A stretch of DNA of 64,000 nucleotides from Kosakonia oryzendophytica (GCF_900094925.1 NZ_FMAY01000011.1:81832-145831), one strand, 5' to 3'; numbered from the stretch's first letter, positions 37,097 to 46,303 are shown. Translations and numbers: made by a program. The notes: a model not told the origin generated them from the sequence alone.

Positions 37097-38767
37097 TTAT
37101 TCTTTAAACGCTTGTTCCAGATGCTGACTCAGTCTTTCTTCAAGCTGGCGTACGCTATCGATGCCTACAGCAGAAAAGAGCTTTTCCTCTTGCTCAAGCA
37201 GTCGCTTCTGCGGGATCACCTCTTTGCCGAAACGAAGGATGGCCTGATTTTCCTCATCAAATTTCGGCCAGAGATCTTCGCCCCCATGCCGAATAAAGGC
37301 GGCATAGTAGTTCCCCATGGCCCCGGCACTGTGTTTGAGTTCATCGATATCGATCCCATCGAATGCAGGCCATTGCGACAGCCGCTCCGGGTCGTAATTA
37401 CGCCACAAAAACGGCATATCGCCAGTGTGGACCGCCCGTAGCTCTCCACCCCACCCAGGGAGATCGTAGCTGAACTGGAAAAGCCAGGTCGGCACACCTA
37501 ACCGGGTAAAGTGTCTGGCTATTTTCAATGATGAAAACTTAAAGAACTCAAAAGACATAATGTCGGAGAGAATATGTCCCGGCTCCCGATGTTCCGGATA
37601 GAGTTCTGTATACCCTTCGTACAGTTGCTGAGCGCCGTCACTGCCATAAATCGGCGTCAGGACGTCGAGAACATCCTGTACACCGCCATGACGTAGGGTT
37701 TCGGTATGACCGCGGAAAAACTGCCATTCATCTTTGGCGAAACCAATCATCAGCTCGTTGACCGTATCGGCAGCCGCGTGGCTGGAGAGATATTCAGCAG
37801 GGTGTTGCGGGATCCATTCGCCGTCAACCACGCCACCCAGAGGGCGCCAGGCGATATTTTTGTCCGGATGGAAAAAGCGCGTTAAGACATTCTGCACCGC
37901 CAGAAAGTGTTCGGGATCGATGTCGGCGAGCGCTTCAGGGGACGAGATATCCAGTAAGGAGAGATATTTCTCCGCCACCCGGACCGCCTGCCCCTGATTT
38001 TGGGTACACCAGACATTGAAAGGAGATAATGACTGGATAATGGCCCGACGGAAAAATTTCCGGGCTGGCGCATAAGTCAGCAGATGCGAGACGGCGGTCG
38101 CGCCGCAGGATTCGCCGCCAATAGTGACATTATCTGGATCTCCTCCGAACGCGGCGATATTCTCATGCACCCATTGCAAGGCGGCGAGTTGATCTTTCAA
38201 ACCCAGGTTGATGGCTTCGGGAAACGCATCGCTGATTAAACCAAAATGCACCCAGCCCAGCGCCCCCAAACGGTAATTGGGCCGGACGACAATGATATTT
38301 TCCTGCCGGGCAAGATTGGCGCCGTCTTCCAGATGAAACGATCCCGAACTGACCGCGTTGGCGCCGCCGTGATAATACACGTAGACCGGTAATTTTTTCC
38401 CGCCTGCATTCTCCGGGACCCAGACATCAAGGTACAGACAGTCTTCGCTGATATTTTCGTGATGGTAGGTTTTCCCCACGTAAGCGGGCCAGGCAGGAAC
38501 GCCCGGCACGCCGGGGTCGATGCGCTTAACCTGCGCCATGACGGCGTGCGTGTTGTTCAGGTTCATCTGAAAGGACGCCGGTCCTGAAGCCACTGCGTTT
38601 CTGATCCCCTCCCAGGGAGAAAGGGGCTGTGGGTTGCGAAACCGTAGTGAACCGACCGGGGGTCGGGCGTAAGGGATGCCGCGGAAAATATCCAGCGCGT
38701 TTTCGCGCAGCCCCTGAATCCGGCCTTGCCGGGTCGTGACGATGGGTGAACGGATTTCTGTATGCAT
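37097..38767 (-). CDS. Type-B carboxylesterase/lipase family protein
   Basis: 556 residues, alpha/beta hydrolase. Conserved FRGIPYARPPVGSLRFRNPQPLSPW (about 30-55), SEDCLYLDVWVPE (about 110) and an oxyanion-hole-type YYHGGANA. The nucleophile elbow is GGESCGATAV, a Cys replacing the usual Ala after Ser. The C-terminal HTGDMPFLW carries the likely catalytic His. No signal peptide, so cytoplasmic. Middle gene of the TetR-controlled operon. Substrate unknown. Confidence 0.88.
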   Translation of the reverse strand: MHTEIRSPIVTTRQGRIQGLRENALDIFRGIPYARPPVGSLRFRNPQPLSPWEGIRNAVASGPASFQMNLNNTHAVMAQVKRIDPGVPGVPAWPAYVGKTYHHENISEDCLYLDVWVPENAGGKKLPVYVYYHGGANAVSSGSFHLEDGANLARQENIIVVRPNYRLGALGWVHFGLISDAFPEAINLGLKDQLAALQWVHENIAAFGGDPDNVTIGGESCGATAVSHLLTYAPARKFFRRAIIQSLSPFNVWCTQNQGQAVRVAEKYLSLLDISSPEALADIDPEHFLAVQNVLTRFFHPDKNIAWRPLGGVVDGEWIPQHPAEYLSSHAAADTVNELMIGFAKDEWQFFRGHTETLRHGGVQDVLDVLTPIYGSDGAQQLYEGYTELYPEHREPGHILSDIMSFEFFKFSSLKIARHFTRLGVPTWLFQFSYDLPGWGGELRAVHTGDMPFLWRNYDPERLSQWPAFDGIDIDELKHSAGAMGNYYAAFIRHGGEDLWPKFDEENQAILRFGKEVIPQKRLLEQEEKLFSAVGIDSVRQLEERLSQHLEQAFKE

Positions 38768-38839
38768 GGAACACCTCTGTTTTCGATGATGGCGATCTCT
38801 CGCCAGTGTCGGCTTGAGCGTGATGAAGAGAGTGAAGGG

Positions 38840-39616
38840 TTATTCATCGACCAGTGCGATGGTTCTGGACCAGCCAGCCGAGGCCCGATGGACTTTTATC
38901 GGCAGGCTGATGACCGTAAATCCGTCATCCGGTAATGAATCCAGCGCGGAGAGTTTTTCAATCTGGCAGTAGGGTGTTTCTTTTCCGGCATAGTGTCCTT
39001 CCCAGATCAGGGAGGAATCGCCTGTTTGCTGATAACGCGCACGGGTATAAGCGAACGGCGCATCCCAACTCCAGGCGTCGGTGCCAACCAGACGTACGCC
39101 TTTTTGCGTCAGATAAAGCGTGCCGCTTCGCCCCACGCCGCAGCCGCGTTCAAGGTAATCCTCACGGCCGTAGCGATCGCCAGCCGCCGTGTTGATCAAA
39201 ACGATGTCTCCCGCAGAGAGGGTATGGCCGATGCGGGCGAATTCTTTATCCAGATCCGCCGGACCAATGACATAGCCGTCGGGGTACTGGCGAAAATCGA
39301 GCTTCACCCCTGGACCGATACACCAGCTCAGGGGGATTTCATCAATGGTCAGAGATCGACCGCCATCCTTCATGTGAGAATGGTAGTGCCATGGCGCATC
39401 CATATGAGTGCCGGCGTGGGTGCTCATGCTGACGAACTCCACCGCCCAGCCCTCTTTTTCCGGCAAGTCGTCCGGACTGAGCCCCGGAAACATCGCGGCA
39501 AGCTGAAGCGCCCCTGCCGCATGGCTATGGTAATCGATGGAAGGTAAAAACGGCGGCGGATCGGAGGGGATGCCGTTTTGCAGACTGACGGAAAGATCGA
39601 TGATGCGCTGTTTCAT
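38840..39616 (-). CDS. Cyclase / kynurenine-formamidase-like metal hydrolase
   Basis: 258 residues, cyclase family (PF04199 type). The metal-binding HxGTHxDxPxH motif is intact as HAGTHMDAPWHYH (about 85-95). Starts MKQRIIDLSVSLQNGIPSDPPPFLPSIDY. Relatives hydrolyse N-formylkynurenine, isatin or other cyclic amides and esters. It is the first gene after two palindromic operators, so probably the direct target of the divergent TetR regulator. Confidence 0.85.
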   Translation of the reverse strand: MKQRIIDLSVSLQNGIPSDPPPFLPSIDYHSHAAGALQLAAMFPGLSPDDLPEKEGWAVEFVSMSTHAGTHMDAPWHYHSHMKDGGRSLTIDEIPLSWCIGPGVKLDFRQYPDGYVIGPADLDKEFARIGHTLSAGDIVLINTAAGDRYGREDYLERGCGVGRSGTLYLTQKGVRLVGTDAWSWDAPFAYTRARYQQTGDSSLIWEGHYAGKETPYCQIEKLSALDSLPDDGFTVISLPIKVHRASAGWSRTIALVDE

Positions 39617-39702
39617 TACTGCTCTCCATTTCTAACCAGAACAACCCAACAGGAGACTAAATGCGGTGGCGCTATTGGATTATCCCCTGTTTAGTTCTAT
39701 AG

Positions 39703-39720
39703 TTGCACTCCGCAGTGCAA
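39703..39720. promoter_or_regulatory. Palindromic operator 1 (TetR)
   Basis: TTGCACT-CCGC-AGTGCAA, 7-bp perfect arms, in the 153-bp gap between the cyclase gene and tetR. Confidence 0.65.
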
Positions 39721-39725
39721 CCGCC

Positions 39726-39750
39726 AATGCACTGCACTGTGCAGTGCATT
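39726..39750. promoter_or_regulatory. Palindromic operator 2 (TetR)
   Basis: Perfect 12-bp arms AATGCACTGCAC / GTGCAGTGCATT around one central T. It shares the GCACT/AGTGC core with operator 1 and ends 19 bases before the regulator's ATG. Confidence 0.75.
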
Positions 39751-39769
39751 TCATAAAAAGTCAAAGACA

Positions 39770-40381
39770 ATGGTGAAAAAAAACACAATGGCAACACCGT
39801 CTGCTGAAAAAATTCTGGATTCGGCCATGAATGTCCTGCTGACGCAGGGCTACGACGCGGCAAGCATGGATGACATCGCTGCGAGCGCCGGGGTATCCCG
39901 CCGCACCTTGTTCAATCAGTTTTCAACGAAGGAAGTGTTGTTCGAAAAGGCTATTGAGTATTTCTGGTCGCGTTTACCCGTTGTACAACTCTCTACTACG
40001 CAGGAAGCCTTGGCCGATCCGCAAACGGGATTGATGCAAATTGGCCTGGCCATCGCGGATTTCTGGGCAGCGGATACCTCCATAAAACTCGCCCGAATGA
40101 TTGTTCGCGAGAGCGAACGTTTTCCCTCTCTGGCCAAAAACTATCTGGAGTTAGGTAAAGTGCCCGCCCTGGGTTCGCTCATTCGTTACCTTGCCCAGCA
40201 GAACGCCGCCGGTCATCTGAAAATGGAAGATACGGATCTGGCAGCCCGTCAGTTCGTAGGAATGATTAATGAGCCTCTGGTGTGGTTTCGTGTGTTAGGA
40301 CTTAAGGATGAAGCGAATATCACTCAACGCGAGCGGGTGGTACAGGAAGCGGTCAGGACGTTTTTAAGCCGCTATGCTTAA
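39770..40381 (+). CDS. TetR-family transcriptional regulator
   Basis: 203 residues. N-terminal helix-turn-helix: KILDSAMNVLLTQGYDAASMDDIAASAGVSRRTLFNQFSTKEVLFEKAI (about 14-60). The C-terminal ligand-binding half resembles the AefR-like group (about 90-200: DFWAADTSIKLARMIVRESERFPSLAKNYLE). ATG 39770 is used; an ATG six codons later is possible. It is divergent from the esterase operon and probably represses it and itself through the two palindromes. Confidence 0.9.
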   Translation: MVKKNTMATPSAEKILDSAMNVLLTQGYDAASMDDIAASAGVSRRTLFNQFSTKEVLFEKAIEYFWSRLPVVQLSTTQEALADPQTGLMQIGLAIADFWAADTSIKLARMIVRESERFPSLAKNYLELGKVPALGSLIRYLAQQNAAGHLKMEDTDLAARQFVGMINEPLVWFRVLGLKDEANITQRERVVQEAVRTFLSRYA

Positions 40382-40579
40382 GCCACACGCCGCTTATCTT
40401 TATCTATCTACGGAGAGCGGACACGCAGTTATGCTCCCGGTTCAGGTAGTGAGCCCCTGTTCGCTAAGCGGGTTCACTCCTTTCAAGCTAAGTTTGTTAT
40501 GACCAACCCATTACTTTAATAGAAGCAGACATGTTCAATGTCCGCTCCTGGCACAAAGCGGCTTTTAAGATATGGGACT

Positions 40580-40627
40580 CTGACATGAGGTGTCAGAGGT
40601 CGGAGGTTCAAATCCTCTCGTGCCGAC
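40580..40627 (+). pseudogene. tRNA-Pro (proL-like) remnant
   Basis: GGTCGGAGG...GTGCCGAC at 40598-40627 equals the variable-loop, T-arm and acceptor 3-prime half of E. coli proL as I recall it. The T-arm GGAGG-TTCAAAT-CCTCT is intact. The preceding anticodon-type hairpin CTGAC-ATGAGGT-GTCAG pairs fully but would carry GAG rather than GGG. The 5-prime half (about 40549-40579) does not fold into a D-arm, and CCA is reduced to CA. It is therefore a decayed tRNA or an integration scar. Confidence 0.65.
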
Positions 40628-40739
40628 AAAAATATCCCGAAAAACCAGTAACTTGAGACTGTTTTTTATCTGCGATTTTGGAAAGGTTAAATGAAGGTAA
40701 AACCCCTGACGAATTAAACCACCCAATTATCCTTTCTAC

Positions 40740-40968
40740 CCGGTTAATAATGTGTACGTCAGCACGCCGAAAACCGATACGTCGTTCAGCGTTTTCCCCT
40801 TAAGGCCTCTCTGTCATCGGTAATAAGGCCTATCCATTTCGCAAACTGACTGTGGTCGTCATACAGTACCAGCACCTTGTCTCCGTCGTCTGGTTGTCGT
40901 GTAAGCATCCCGCACAACCGGCCCTTTCCACCTCCCCCCGATCCGCACTGTTTTGTGACCAGTTTCAC
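40740..40968 (-). pseudogene. Possible decayed gene, unassigned
   Basis: A 60-codon minus-strand frame (GDKVLVLYDDHSQFAKWIGLITDDREAL) ends in a stop. The neighbouring frame then continues with GKTLNDVSVFGVLTYTLLT, as if one frameshift near 40800 broke a longer gene. The VFGVLTY ending faintly recalls UmuD-type peptidases, but this is too weak to assign. The rest of 40382-41123 holds no intact gene. Confidence 0.3.
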
Positions 40969-41123
40969 AACGCCCCCGATCTATGGGTCTAAAGCATGAA
41001 TTGCCGTGCAAAATCGCAGCTATTTCCCGACTTGCGCAAAAATTAATGTGGCACATTTTAATCATTGCAAATCGTGGCGCAGACTGGCGCAGCGATGACT
41101 GAACAGAGACAGGGTGAAAGAGA

Positions 41124-41798
41124 ATGCTTGATCTGGAGGACTTGAAGGTCTTCATACAAGACGCAGAAATGAAACTTTTCATTGACAGCATCTGGGACAC
41201 GCTCGGTGAAACATTCACCCAGACACAGTTGATTCTGCCGCCGGAAATGGCCATGCCCCGTCGGGAACTGTCGTTCCATGACCATGTGAAACTGCTGGGT
41301 TATCTGTGCTGGTTAATCACTAACTCCGGCGCGGAAGGCGACATCATCGAAATCGGCGTCTGGAAAGGCAAGTCCAGCGCGTTTATGAATGAGATCTGCA
41401 ACCGGCAACGTCGCATCATCAGTATCGACCCGATGGAACTGACCAACCAGCCTCTGGAGCTGGGCTTCTATCACAAACATATCTTCCCGGAGGTCAATTT
41501 AGTCCGCGGTTACTCCGAGCGAAGCATTGAGCGCGTACTGGAATTCGCGCCAAAAACCGTTTTGCTGCATATTGATGGTGGTCACCTCAAGCAGCATGTG
41601 CTGGTGGATTTTCTGCTCTACTCCCCCACTGTCGTCAGCGGCGGATTCATCGTGTTCGATGACTATCGCGACCACAGATACTCTCCGGAAGTCGGCCCCG
41701 CGGTTGATCTGCTGCGTGCAGGTGGTTTCTTTAACGGGTTCGATGTTATTGGTAGCGTTCCGGGTTTTGAAAACAGCTACCTTTTGCAGAAAAAATAA
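41124..41798 (+). CDS. Class I SAM-dependent methyltransferase (TylF/macrocin-like)
   Basis: 224 residues. SAM motif I is EGDIIEIGVWKGKSSAFMNEI (about 72-92), followed by IISIDPMEL. LLHIDGGHLKQHVLVDFLLYSPTVVSGGFIVFDDYRDHRYSP (about 148-190) matches the metal-binding macrocin-O-methyltransferase/cephalosporin-hydroxylase type. Single gene with its own terminator, between the accessory block and yeaK. Substrate unknown; possibly a sugar or small-molecule O-methyltransferase. Confidence 0.75.
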   Translation: MLDLEDLKVFIQDAEMKLFIDSIWDTLGETFTQTQLILPPEMAMPRRELSFHDHVKLLGYLCWLITNSGAEGDIIEIGVWKGKSSAFMNEICNRQRRIISIDPMELTNQPLELGFYHKHIFPEVNLVRGYSERSIERVLEFAPKTVLLHIDGGHLKQHVLVDFLLYSPTVVSGGFIVFDDYRDHRYSPEVGPAVDLLRAGGFFNGFDVIGSVPGFENSYLLQKK

Positions 41799-41839
41799 AC
41801 AGTACACACAAAGCGTTGTTTGTAGTGCTTGTATTTTTT

Positions 41840-41864
41840 GCCGCCTGAACAGGCGGCTTTTTTA
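41840..41864 (+). terminator. Terminator after the methyltransferase gene
   Basis: Perfect stem GCCGCCTG / CAGGCGGC with loop AA, then TTTTTTATT. Confidence 0.9.
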
Positions 41865-41924
41865 TTCTCATCATCCGTTGCGTGGATTATCCTTGATGTT
41901 CTTCAACTCTGTCGGGAGACATTC

Positions 41925-42422
41925 ATGTCTGAGATTGCCAGCCGTAACGTCCACCAGCATTTGCTGACCCTCCTTGAACAACACAACGCGCGTTTTCATG
42001 TAGTGGAACACGACGCTGTCGGCAAATGCGAAGCAGTCAGTGAAATTCGCGGGACAGCACTGGGCCAGGGCGCTAAGGCGCTGGTATGCAAAATCAAAGG
42101 AAACGGCGTCAAAAAACATGTTCTGGCGATACTCGCCGCGGATCTTCAGGCCGATCTCTCCCGCCTGGCGCAGCACTTTGGCGGACTGAAAGCCTCCCTG
42201 GCAAGCCCGGCGGAAGTGGACGAATTAACCGCCTGCGTATTCGGCGCGATCCCCCCCTTCAGCTTTCATCCGGCACTGCAACTGGTTGCAGACCCGATCC
42301 TGTTTCAGCGTTTTGACGACATTGCCTTTAACGCCGGATTACTGGAAAAATCCGTCATTTTGAATACCCAGGATTATCTGCGTATTGCTCAGCCAGAACT
42401 GGTGGATTTTCGCCACGTCTGA
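41925..42422 (+). CDS. yeaK: YeaK, mischarged aminoacyl-tRNA deacylase
   Basis: YbaK/ProX-fold editing protein that hydrolyses mischarged tRNAs in trans (seryl- and threonyl-tRNA in E. coli reports). 165 residues from MSEIASRNVHQHLLTLLEQ, preceded by CGGGAGA. Conserved CEAVSEIRGTALGQGAKALVCKIKG, with the family's key lysine, and GAIPPFSFHP. The upstream open frame crosses the previous terminator and is not used. Confidence 0.94.
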   Translation: MSEIASRNVHQHLLTLLEQHNARFHVVEHDAVGKCEAVSEIRGTALGQGAKALVCKIKGNGVKKHVLAILAADLQADLSRLAQHFGGLKASLASPAEVDELTACVFGAIPPFSFHPALQLVADPILFQRFDDIAFNAGLLEKSVILNTQDYLRIAQPELVDFRHV

Positions 42423-42582
42423 CACCCGTCGTGCACGGCGACCATCCTCATCCATGCAATTAAGCAGTAAGGTTCCGTTTCTGGCAACTGCCTGAATTTC
42501 ATCTGCCGACAGAAAATTGTCTGTTTCATCACGCATTTGCGCGTAGAGTAAACAGGTTTCATTTTTGGCAAGGAACCTCTGT

Positions 42583-43029
42583 ATGTTTGATACCACGCTG
42601 TTTATTTTGCTCGCACTCGCGGCGCTCGGTTTTGTCAGTCATAACACCACGGTCGCCGTTTCTATTCTCGTGCTGATTATTGTGCGCATCACGCCACTCA
42701 ACGCCTTTTTCCCGTGGATTGAAAAACAGGGACTGACGATCGGCATCATCATCCTGACCATTGGCGTGATGGCACCGATAGCCAGCGGAACGCTGCCGCC
42801 ATCGACGCTGCTGCACTCCTTTGTTAACTGGAAATCGCTTATCGCGATTGCCGTTGGCGTGTTTGTTTCCTGGCTTGGCGGGCGTGGCGTCACGCTGATG
42901 AGTTCACAGCCGTCGCTGGTGGCGGGATTACTGGTGGGGACTGTATTAGGTGTGGCCCTGTTCCGGGGGGTGCCGGTCGGGCCACTGATTGCAGCAGGTC
43001 TGGTGTCGTTGCTAATTGGCCGGCAGTGA
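42583..43029 (+). CDS. yeaL: YeaL, DUF441 inner-membrane protein
   Basis: 148 residues from [27 protein letters not shown], as in E. coli. Four hydrophobic segments (about 4-34, 48-66, 82-98, 118-145). Function unknown. Its 3-prime end overlaps the convergent ABC permease gene by 18 bases. Confidence 0.92.
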   Translation: MFDTTLFILLALAALGFVSHNTTVAVSILVLIIVRITPLNAFFPWIEKQGLTIGIIILTIGVMAPIASGTLPPSTLLHSFVNWKSLIAIAVGVFVSWLGGRGVTLMSSQPSLVAGLLVGTVLGVALFRGVPVGPLIAAGLVSLLIGRQ

Positions 43030-43704
43030 TGCGCGCCGTTGCCCGCGTTTAACGGCACACTCCAGCGCGCTACACAGCAGGTAATACACCAGACCGGTAA
43101 AAATAAATAACGCGGCCGGATACACCTGCACCCGGTTATTCACCTGCCCTGCGACGGTGGTCAACTCCGGTACATTAACTATAAACGCCAGCGAGGTGTC
43201 CTTCAGCAGGGCTATCAGCAACCCGACGTAAGACGGTAGTGCATTGCGTAGCGCCTGCGGCAACAACACCAGCCGCAAAATCGCGATACTGCCAAACCCG
43301 CTGCTGAGCGCCGCTTCATATTGCCCTTTCGGCAACGCACCCAACGCCGCCAGCGTGGAGTACATCACCGAGGCGGAGGTAAACCACGCCAGCGCCAGCG
43401 TCACGGTCACCGCCCCCGGTAAATCAGCGCCGGTCAACCACGGTAACAAGAACCACAGCCAGAAGATGACAAAGATCAGCGGAATACCGCGGATCAGCTC
43501 CGCCCACAGGAACAATATCTTGCGCGGCCAGCCGGGGAAACGCCATGCGAAACACGCCAACAACATGCCACCGGGGAAAGCCAGCAGCGCCGCGCCAGCG
43601 GTCATCAGCAACGAGAGCAATACGCCGCCCACCTCGCCTTGCGCCGCGCGCCCCCACAGTAAATAGTCGAGGTTTTCGGCAATCACCGACATGTTAGCAA
43701 TCAC
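43012..43704 (-). CDS. Polar amino-acid ABC transporter permease 2
   Basis: HisMQ-type inner-membrane permease, 230 residues from GTG 43704 (GGAGG six bases upstream; ATG 43692 is an alternative). The start overlaps the upstream permease's TAA by 11 bases, indicating coupling. The EAA loop is seen as [30 protein letters not shown]. About five membrane segments. Last gene of the four-gene transporter operon. Confidence 0.88.
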   Translation of the reverse strand: MIANMSVIAENLDYLLWGRAAQGEVGGVLLSLLMTAGAALLAFPGGMLLACFAWRFPGWPRKILFLWAELIRGIPLIFVIFWLWFLLPWLTGADLPGAVTVTLALAWFTSASVMYSTLAALGALPKGQYEAALSSGFGSIAILRLVLLPQALRNALPSYVGLLIALLKDTSLAFIVNVPELTTVAGQVNNRVQVYPAALFIFTGLVYYLLCSALECAVKRGQRRASLPAN

Positions 43705-44452
43705 GGCGCACCTCCGCTGTACGTTGCCGCATGCGCCAGCTTCGCGGCACATTGAACAGTAAACTCATGACCAGGCCCAACACCAGATAGAGCACGCTAC
43801 CAATGGCAAATGCCTCCAGCGCATGGGCGTTGTAGCTTTCAATTTGCCGGGTCTGATAGGTCAGCTCGGCAAAGCCAATCCCGGTCGCCAGCGACGAGAG
43901 TTTCATCAGATTGAGATACTGTCCGACTACAGGTTGCCAGGCGTTGTGCAACCCCTGCGGCAGCAGCACCCAGCGAAACAGCGCCAGATTGCTGAAGCCC
44001 TGTGATTGCGCGGCTTCAACCTGTCCACGCGGCACCGCCAGCAACCCCGCCTGGATCTCCTCCACCAGAAACGCGGCGGTAAACAAACCCAGCGCCCATG
44101 CCGACGAAAGAAACTCCGGCGTCAACCACCAGACATCACCCGGCAGGATACTGAATGCATGATCGTCATTCACATACTGACGAAAACTCTGCGGCAACAG
44201 GTTCCATGCGGCGAAATACCAGAACAGCAGTTGCACCAGCAGCGGCGTATTACGAAACAGCGACACCCACACCGCTACCGCGCCACGCCCCACCGTTCCC
44301 CCCGCCAACCGCAGCGCCAGCAGCAGTACCGTGAGCAAGGTTGCCAGCGCCATACCGGCGATGGTCACCCAGACGGTGGTCAGAAAACCGGAGGTGATCC
44401 ATTGTGCGGGTTGCCCGGTCAGCACACCCGCCCAGTCAAGGTGCAACCCCAT
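43694..44452 (-). CDS. Polar amino-acid ABC transporter permease 1
   Basis: 252 residues from ATG 44452 (GTG 44455 is also possible). HisMQ-type permease with EAA loop EAAQSQGFSNLALFRWVLLPQGLHNAWQPVVGQYLNLMKLSSLATGIG. The start codon overlaps the ATPase stop (TGATG). In its length and NTPLLVQLLFWYFAAW segment it resembles GltJ-type subunits of acidic-amino-acid systems. Confidence 0.9.
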   Translation of the reverse strand: MGLHLDWAGVLTGQPAQWITSGFLTTVWVTIAGMALATLLTVLLLALRLAGGTVGRGAVAVWVSLFRNTPLLVQLLFWYFAAWNLLPQSFRQYVNDDHAFSILPGDVWWLTPEFLSSAWALGLFTAAFLVEEIQAGLLAVPRGQVEAAQSQGFSNLALFRWVLLPQGLHNAWQPVVGQYLNLMKLSSLATGIGFAELTYQTRQIESYNAHALEAFAIGSVLYLVLGLVMSLLFNVPRSWRMRQRTAEVRRDC

Positions 44453-45273
44453 CACAACTCCTTGCTATCGGCATGCAGTGGATTGAGTACTTTCTGCAAA
44501 AAGCGTTGTGCACGGGGATGCTGCGGTGCAGAGAAAAATTGCGCCGGGGTCGCCTGCTCAAGGATTTCACCACCGTCGATAAAGATCACCCGGTCGGCAA
44601 TTTCACGGGCAAACTGCATTTCATGCGTCACCACGATGAGGGTTATGCCGCTGTGCGCCAGCGATTTCATCACCTGAAGCACCTCGCCAATCATTTCCGG
44701 ATCCAGCGCCGAGGTAGGCTCGTCAAACAGAATGATATGCGGATCCGCCGCCAGTGTACGGGCAATGGCTACCCGCTGCTGCTGGCCGCCGGACAACTGC
44801 GCAGGATAGTGGCGGGCTTTATCCTCTAGCCCGACGCGCGCCAGCAATGCCATCGCGATATCCCGCGCCTGGGCTTCCGTTTTGCCATGAATGCGCCGCA
44901 GCGCGAGGGTGATATTGTCCAGCGCGTTAAGGTGTGCATAAAGATTGAATTGCTGGAAGACGAAGCCAACGTGGCGACGCAGTTCGCGCAACCCCTTCCC
45001 TGTTAGCTGGCTGGTCGGCTGCCCATCAACGTAGATCTCGCCGCCGCTTAGGGTTTCCAGTTGGTTAATCAGCCGGATAAGTGTGGACTTGCCTGACCCG
45101 GAAGGTCCGCACACCGCCAGCACTTCGCCTGCGGCAACCTGCAAGTCAATATTATTTAATACTGTATTACCGCCATAGCGTTTACTCACGCGGCGAAATG
45201 CAACCGTGCCTTTTTCCACGGGCAACACCTCCGTGGCCGTAGCCACAGAGGCGGAGAACAGACCTGCCAACAT
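44452..45273 (-). CDS. Amino-acid ABC transporter ATPase
   Basis: Walker [10 protein letters not shown] (about residue 55), Q-loop [17 protein letters not shown], signature [15 protein letters not shown], Walker [16 protein letters not shown]-loop VVTHEMQFA. GlnQ/GltL-like, 273 residues from ATG 45273. The first 18 residues ([18 protein letters not shown]) are unlike the family; GTG 45219, with GGAGG eight bases upstream, may be the real start. It follows the binding-protein gene by one base. Confidence 0.92.
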   Translation of the reverse strand: MLAGLFSASVATATEVLPVEKGTVAFRRVSKRYGGNTVLNNIDLQVAAGEVLAVCGPSGSGKSTLIRLINQLETLSGGEIYVDGQPTSQLTGKGLRELRRHVGFVFQQFNLYAHLNALDNITLALRRIHGKTEAQARDIAMALLARVGLEDKARHYPAQLSGGQQQRVAIARTLAADPHIILFDEPTSALDPEMIGEVLQVMKSLAHSGITLIVVTHEMQFAREIADRVIFIDGGEILEQATPAQFFSAPQHPRAQRFLQKVLNPLHADSKEL

Positions 45274-45274
45274 A

Positions 45275-46099
45275 TTACTTCGCTTCTATCGTAAAGCTGC
45301 GCGGAGCCGGGGTTTTGGTTTGCGGACCAAACCAGGTATCGTAGATTTTCGCGGCTTCACCGGTTTTCTCAAGGTTAACCAGTTCATCGTTCACCGCTTT
45401 CAGCAACGCGGGTTCACCTTTGCTGACGCCTACACCAATCTCTTCTTTCGACAGCAGATCCGGCAGGATTTTAAATTTGGCCTTGTCCGGCGCTTCCGCC
45501 AGCAAACCGGCAAGAATAGTGCTGTCCTGGGTGATCGCCTGCACGTTGCCGTTACGCAGTGCGGTTAAAGCCAGTGGAATATCGTCATACGCCAGCACGC
45601 GGGATTGCGGGAAACGCTGATGCAGCGCCTGCTCGCCAGTCGTGCCTTTCACCGCGCCAATACGTGCTTTGCTGTACGCATCCAGTTTGTCTGCTGCTGT
45701 AGCGGGTACCAGGAACTGCTGCCCGGTAACAAAATAGGGCGTTGAAAAGTCGATTACCTGCGCACGTTCAGGCGTGATGGTGATATCCGCAACAATCAGA
45801 TCCACTTTGCCGGATTGCAACAGCGGAATACGGTTCGCCGGATTGGTCGCCACCAGTTGCAGTTTTACGCCGAGGCTTTTTGCCAGCGCTTTCGCGAAGT
45901 CCACATCATAACCGACAATATCGTGAGTTTTCGGGTCGATAGCACCAAACGGCGGGTTCGCATCGAAGGTGGCGATTTTAACCACACCTGCGGCTTTGAT
46001 ATCGGCCAGTTTGTCCGCATGCGCGGAAAAAGAGAGTGCTGAAAGCAGCGCCAGTGCGCTAAATGCACCGATTTTTGTTGTGTGTAATGAGGTTGCCAT
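45275..46099 (-). CDS. Amino-acid ABC transporter periplasmic binding protein
   Basis: 274 residues with a signal peptide ([20 protein letters not shown]). SBP family 3: [76 protein letters not shown]. The conserved Arg in TPERAQ usually binds the substrate carboxylate, so an amino acid is likely. First gene of the operon; promoter expected in 46100-46303, an AT-rich gene-free stretch. Confidence 0.9.
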   Translation of the reverse strand: MATSLHTTKIGAFSALALLSALSFSAHADKLADIKAAGVVKIATFDANPPFGAIDPKTHDIVGYDVDFAKALAKSLGVKLQLVATNPANRIPLLQSGKVDLIVADITITPERAQVIDFSTPYFVTGQQFLVPATAADKLDAYSKARIGAVKGTTGEQALHQRFPQSRVLAYDDIPLALTALRNGNVQAITQDSTILAGLLAEAPDKAKFKILPDLLSKEEIGVGVSKGEPALLKAVNDELVNLEKTGEAAKIYDTWFGPQTKTPAPRSFTIEAK

Positions 46100-46303
46100 G
46101 CTGATCCTTTCGCCCTGTTATCATGTTGATTTCAGCGCTAAATTCACATAACCCCCTTCATCAGACAAATATCAAAAAGTGCATTGATTATCTGAAAAAG
46201 TTATTAAAACTATTTTGCCCATACTAATAGCTTATCTTTTATCGCCTGCCAGCATAAACCTGTCTAACCCACACAAAAATAAAGGAATAAGCAGCAGAAA
46301 ATG

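Noticed and set aside
40786..40968. Assignment of the frame as UmuD or a phage repressor
   Set aside because: Only a short VFGVLTY-like ending is similar; not enough to name it, so it is listed only as an unassigned remnant.
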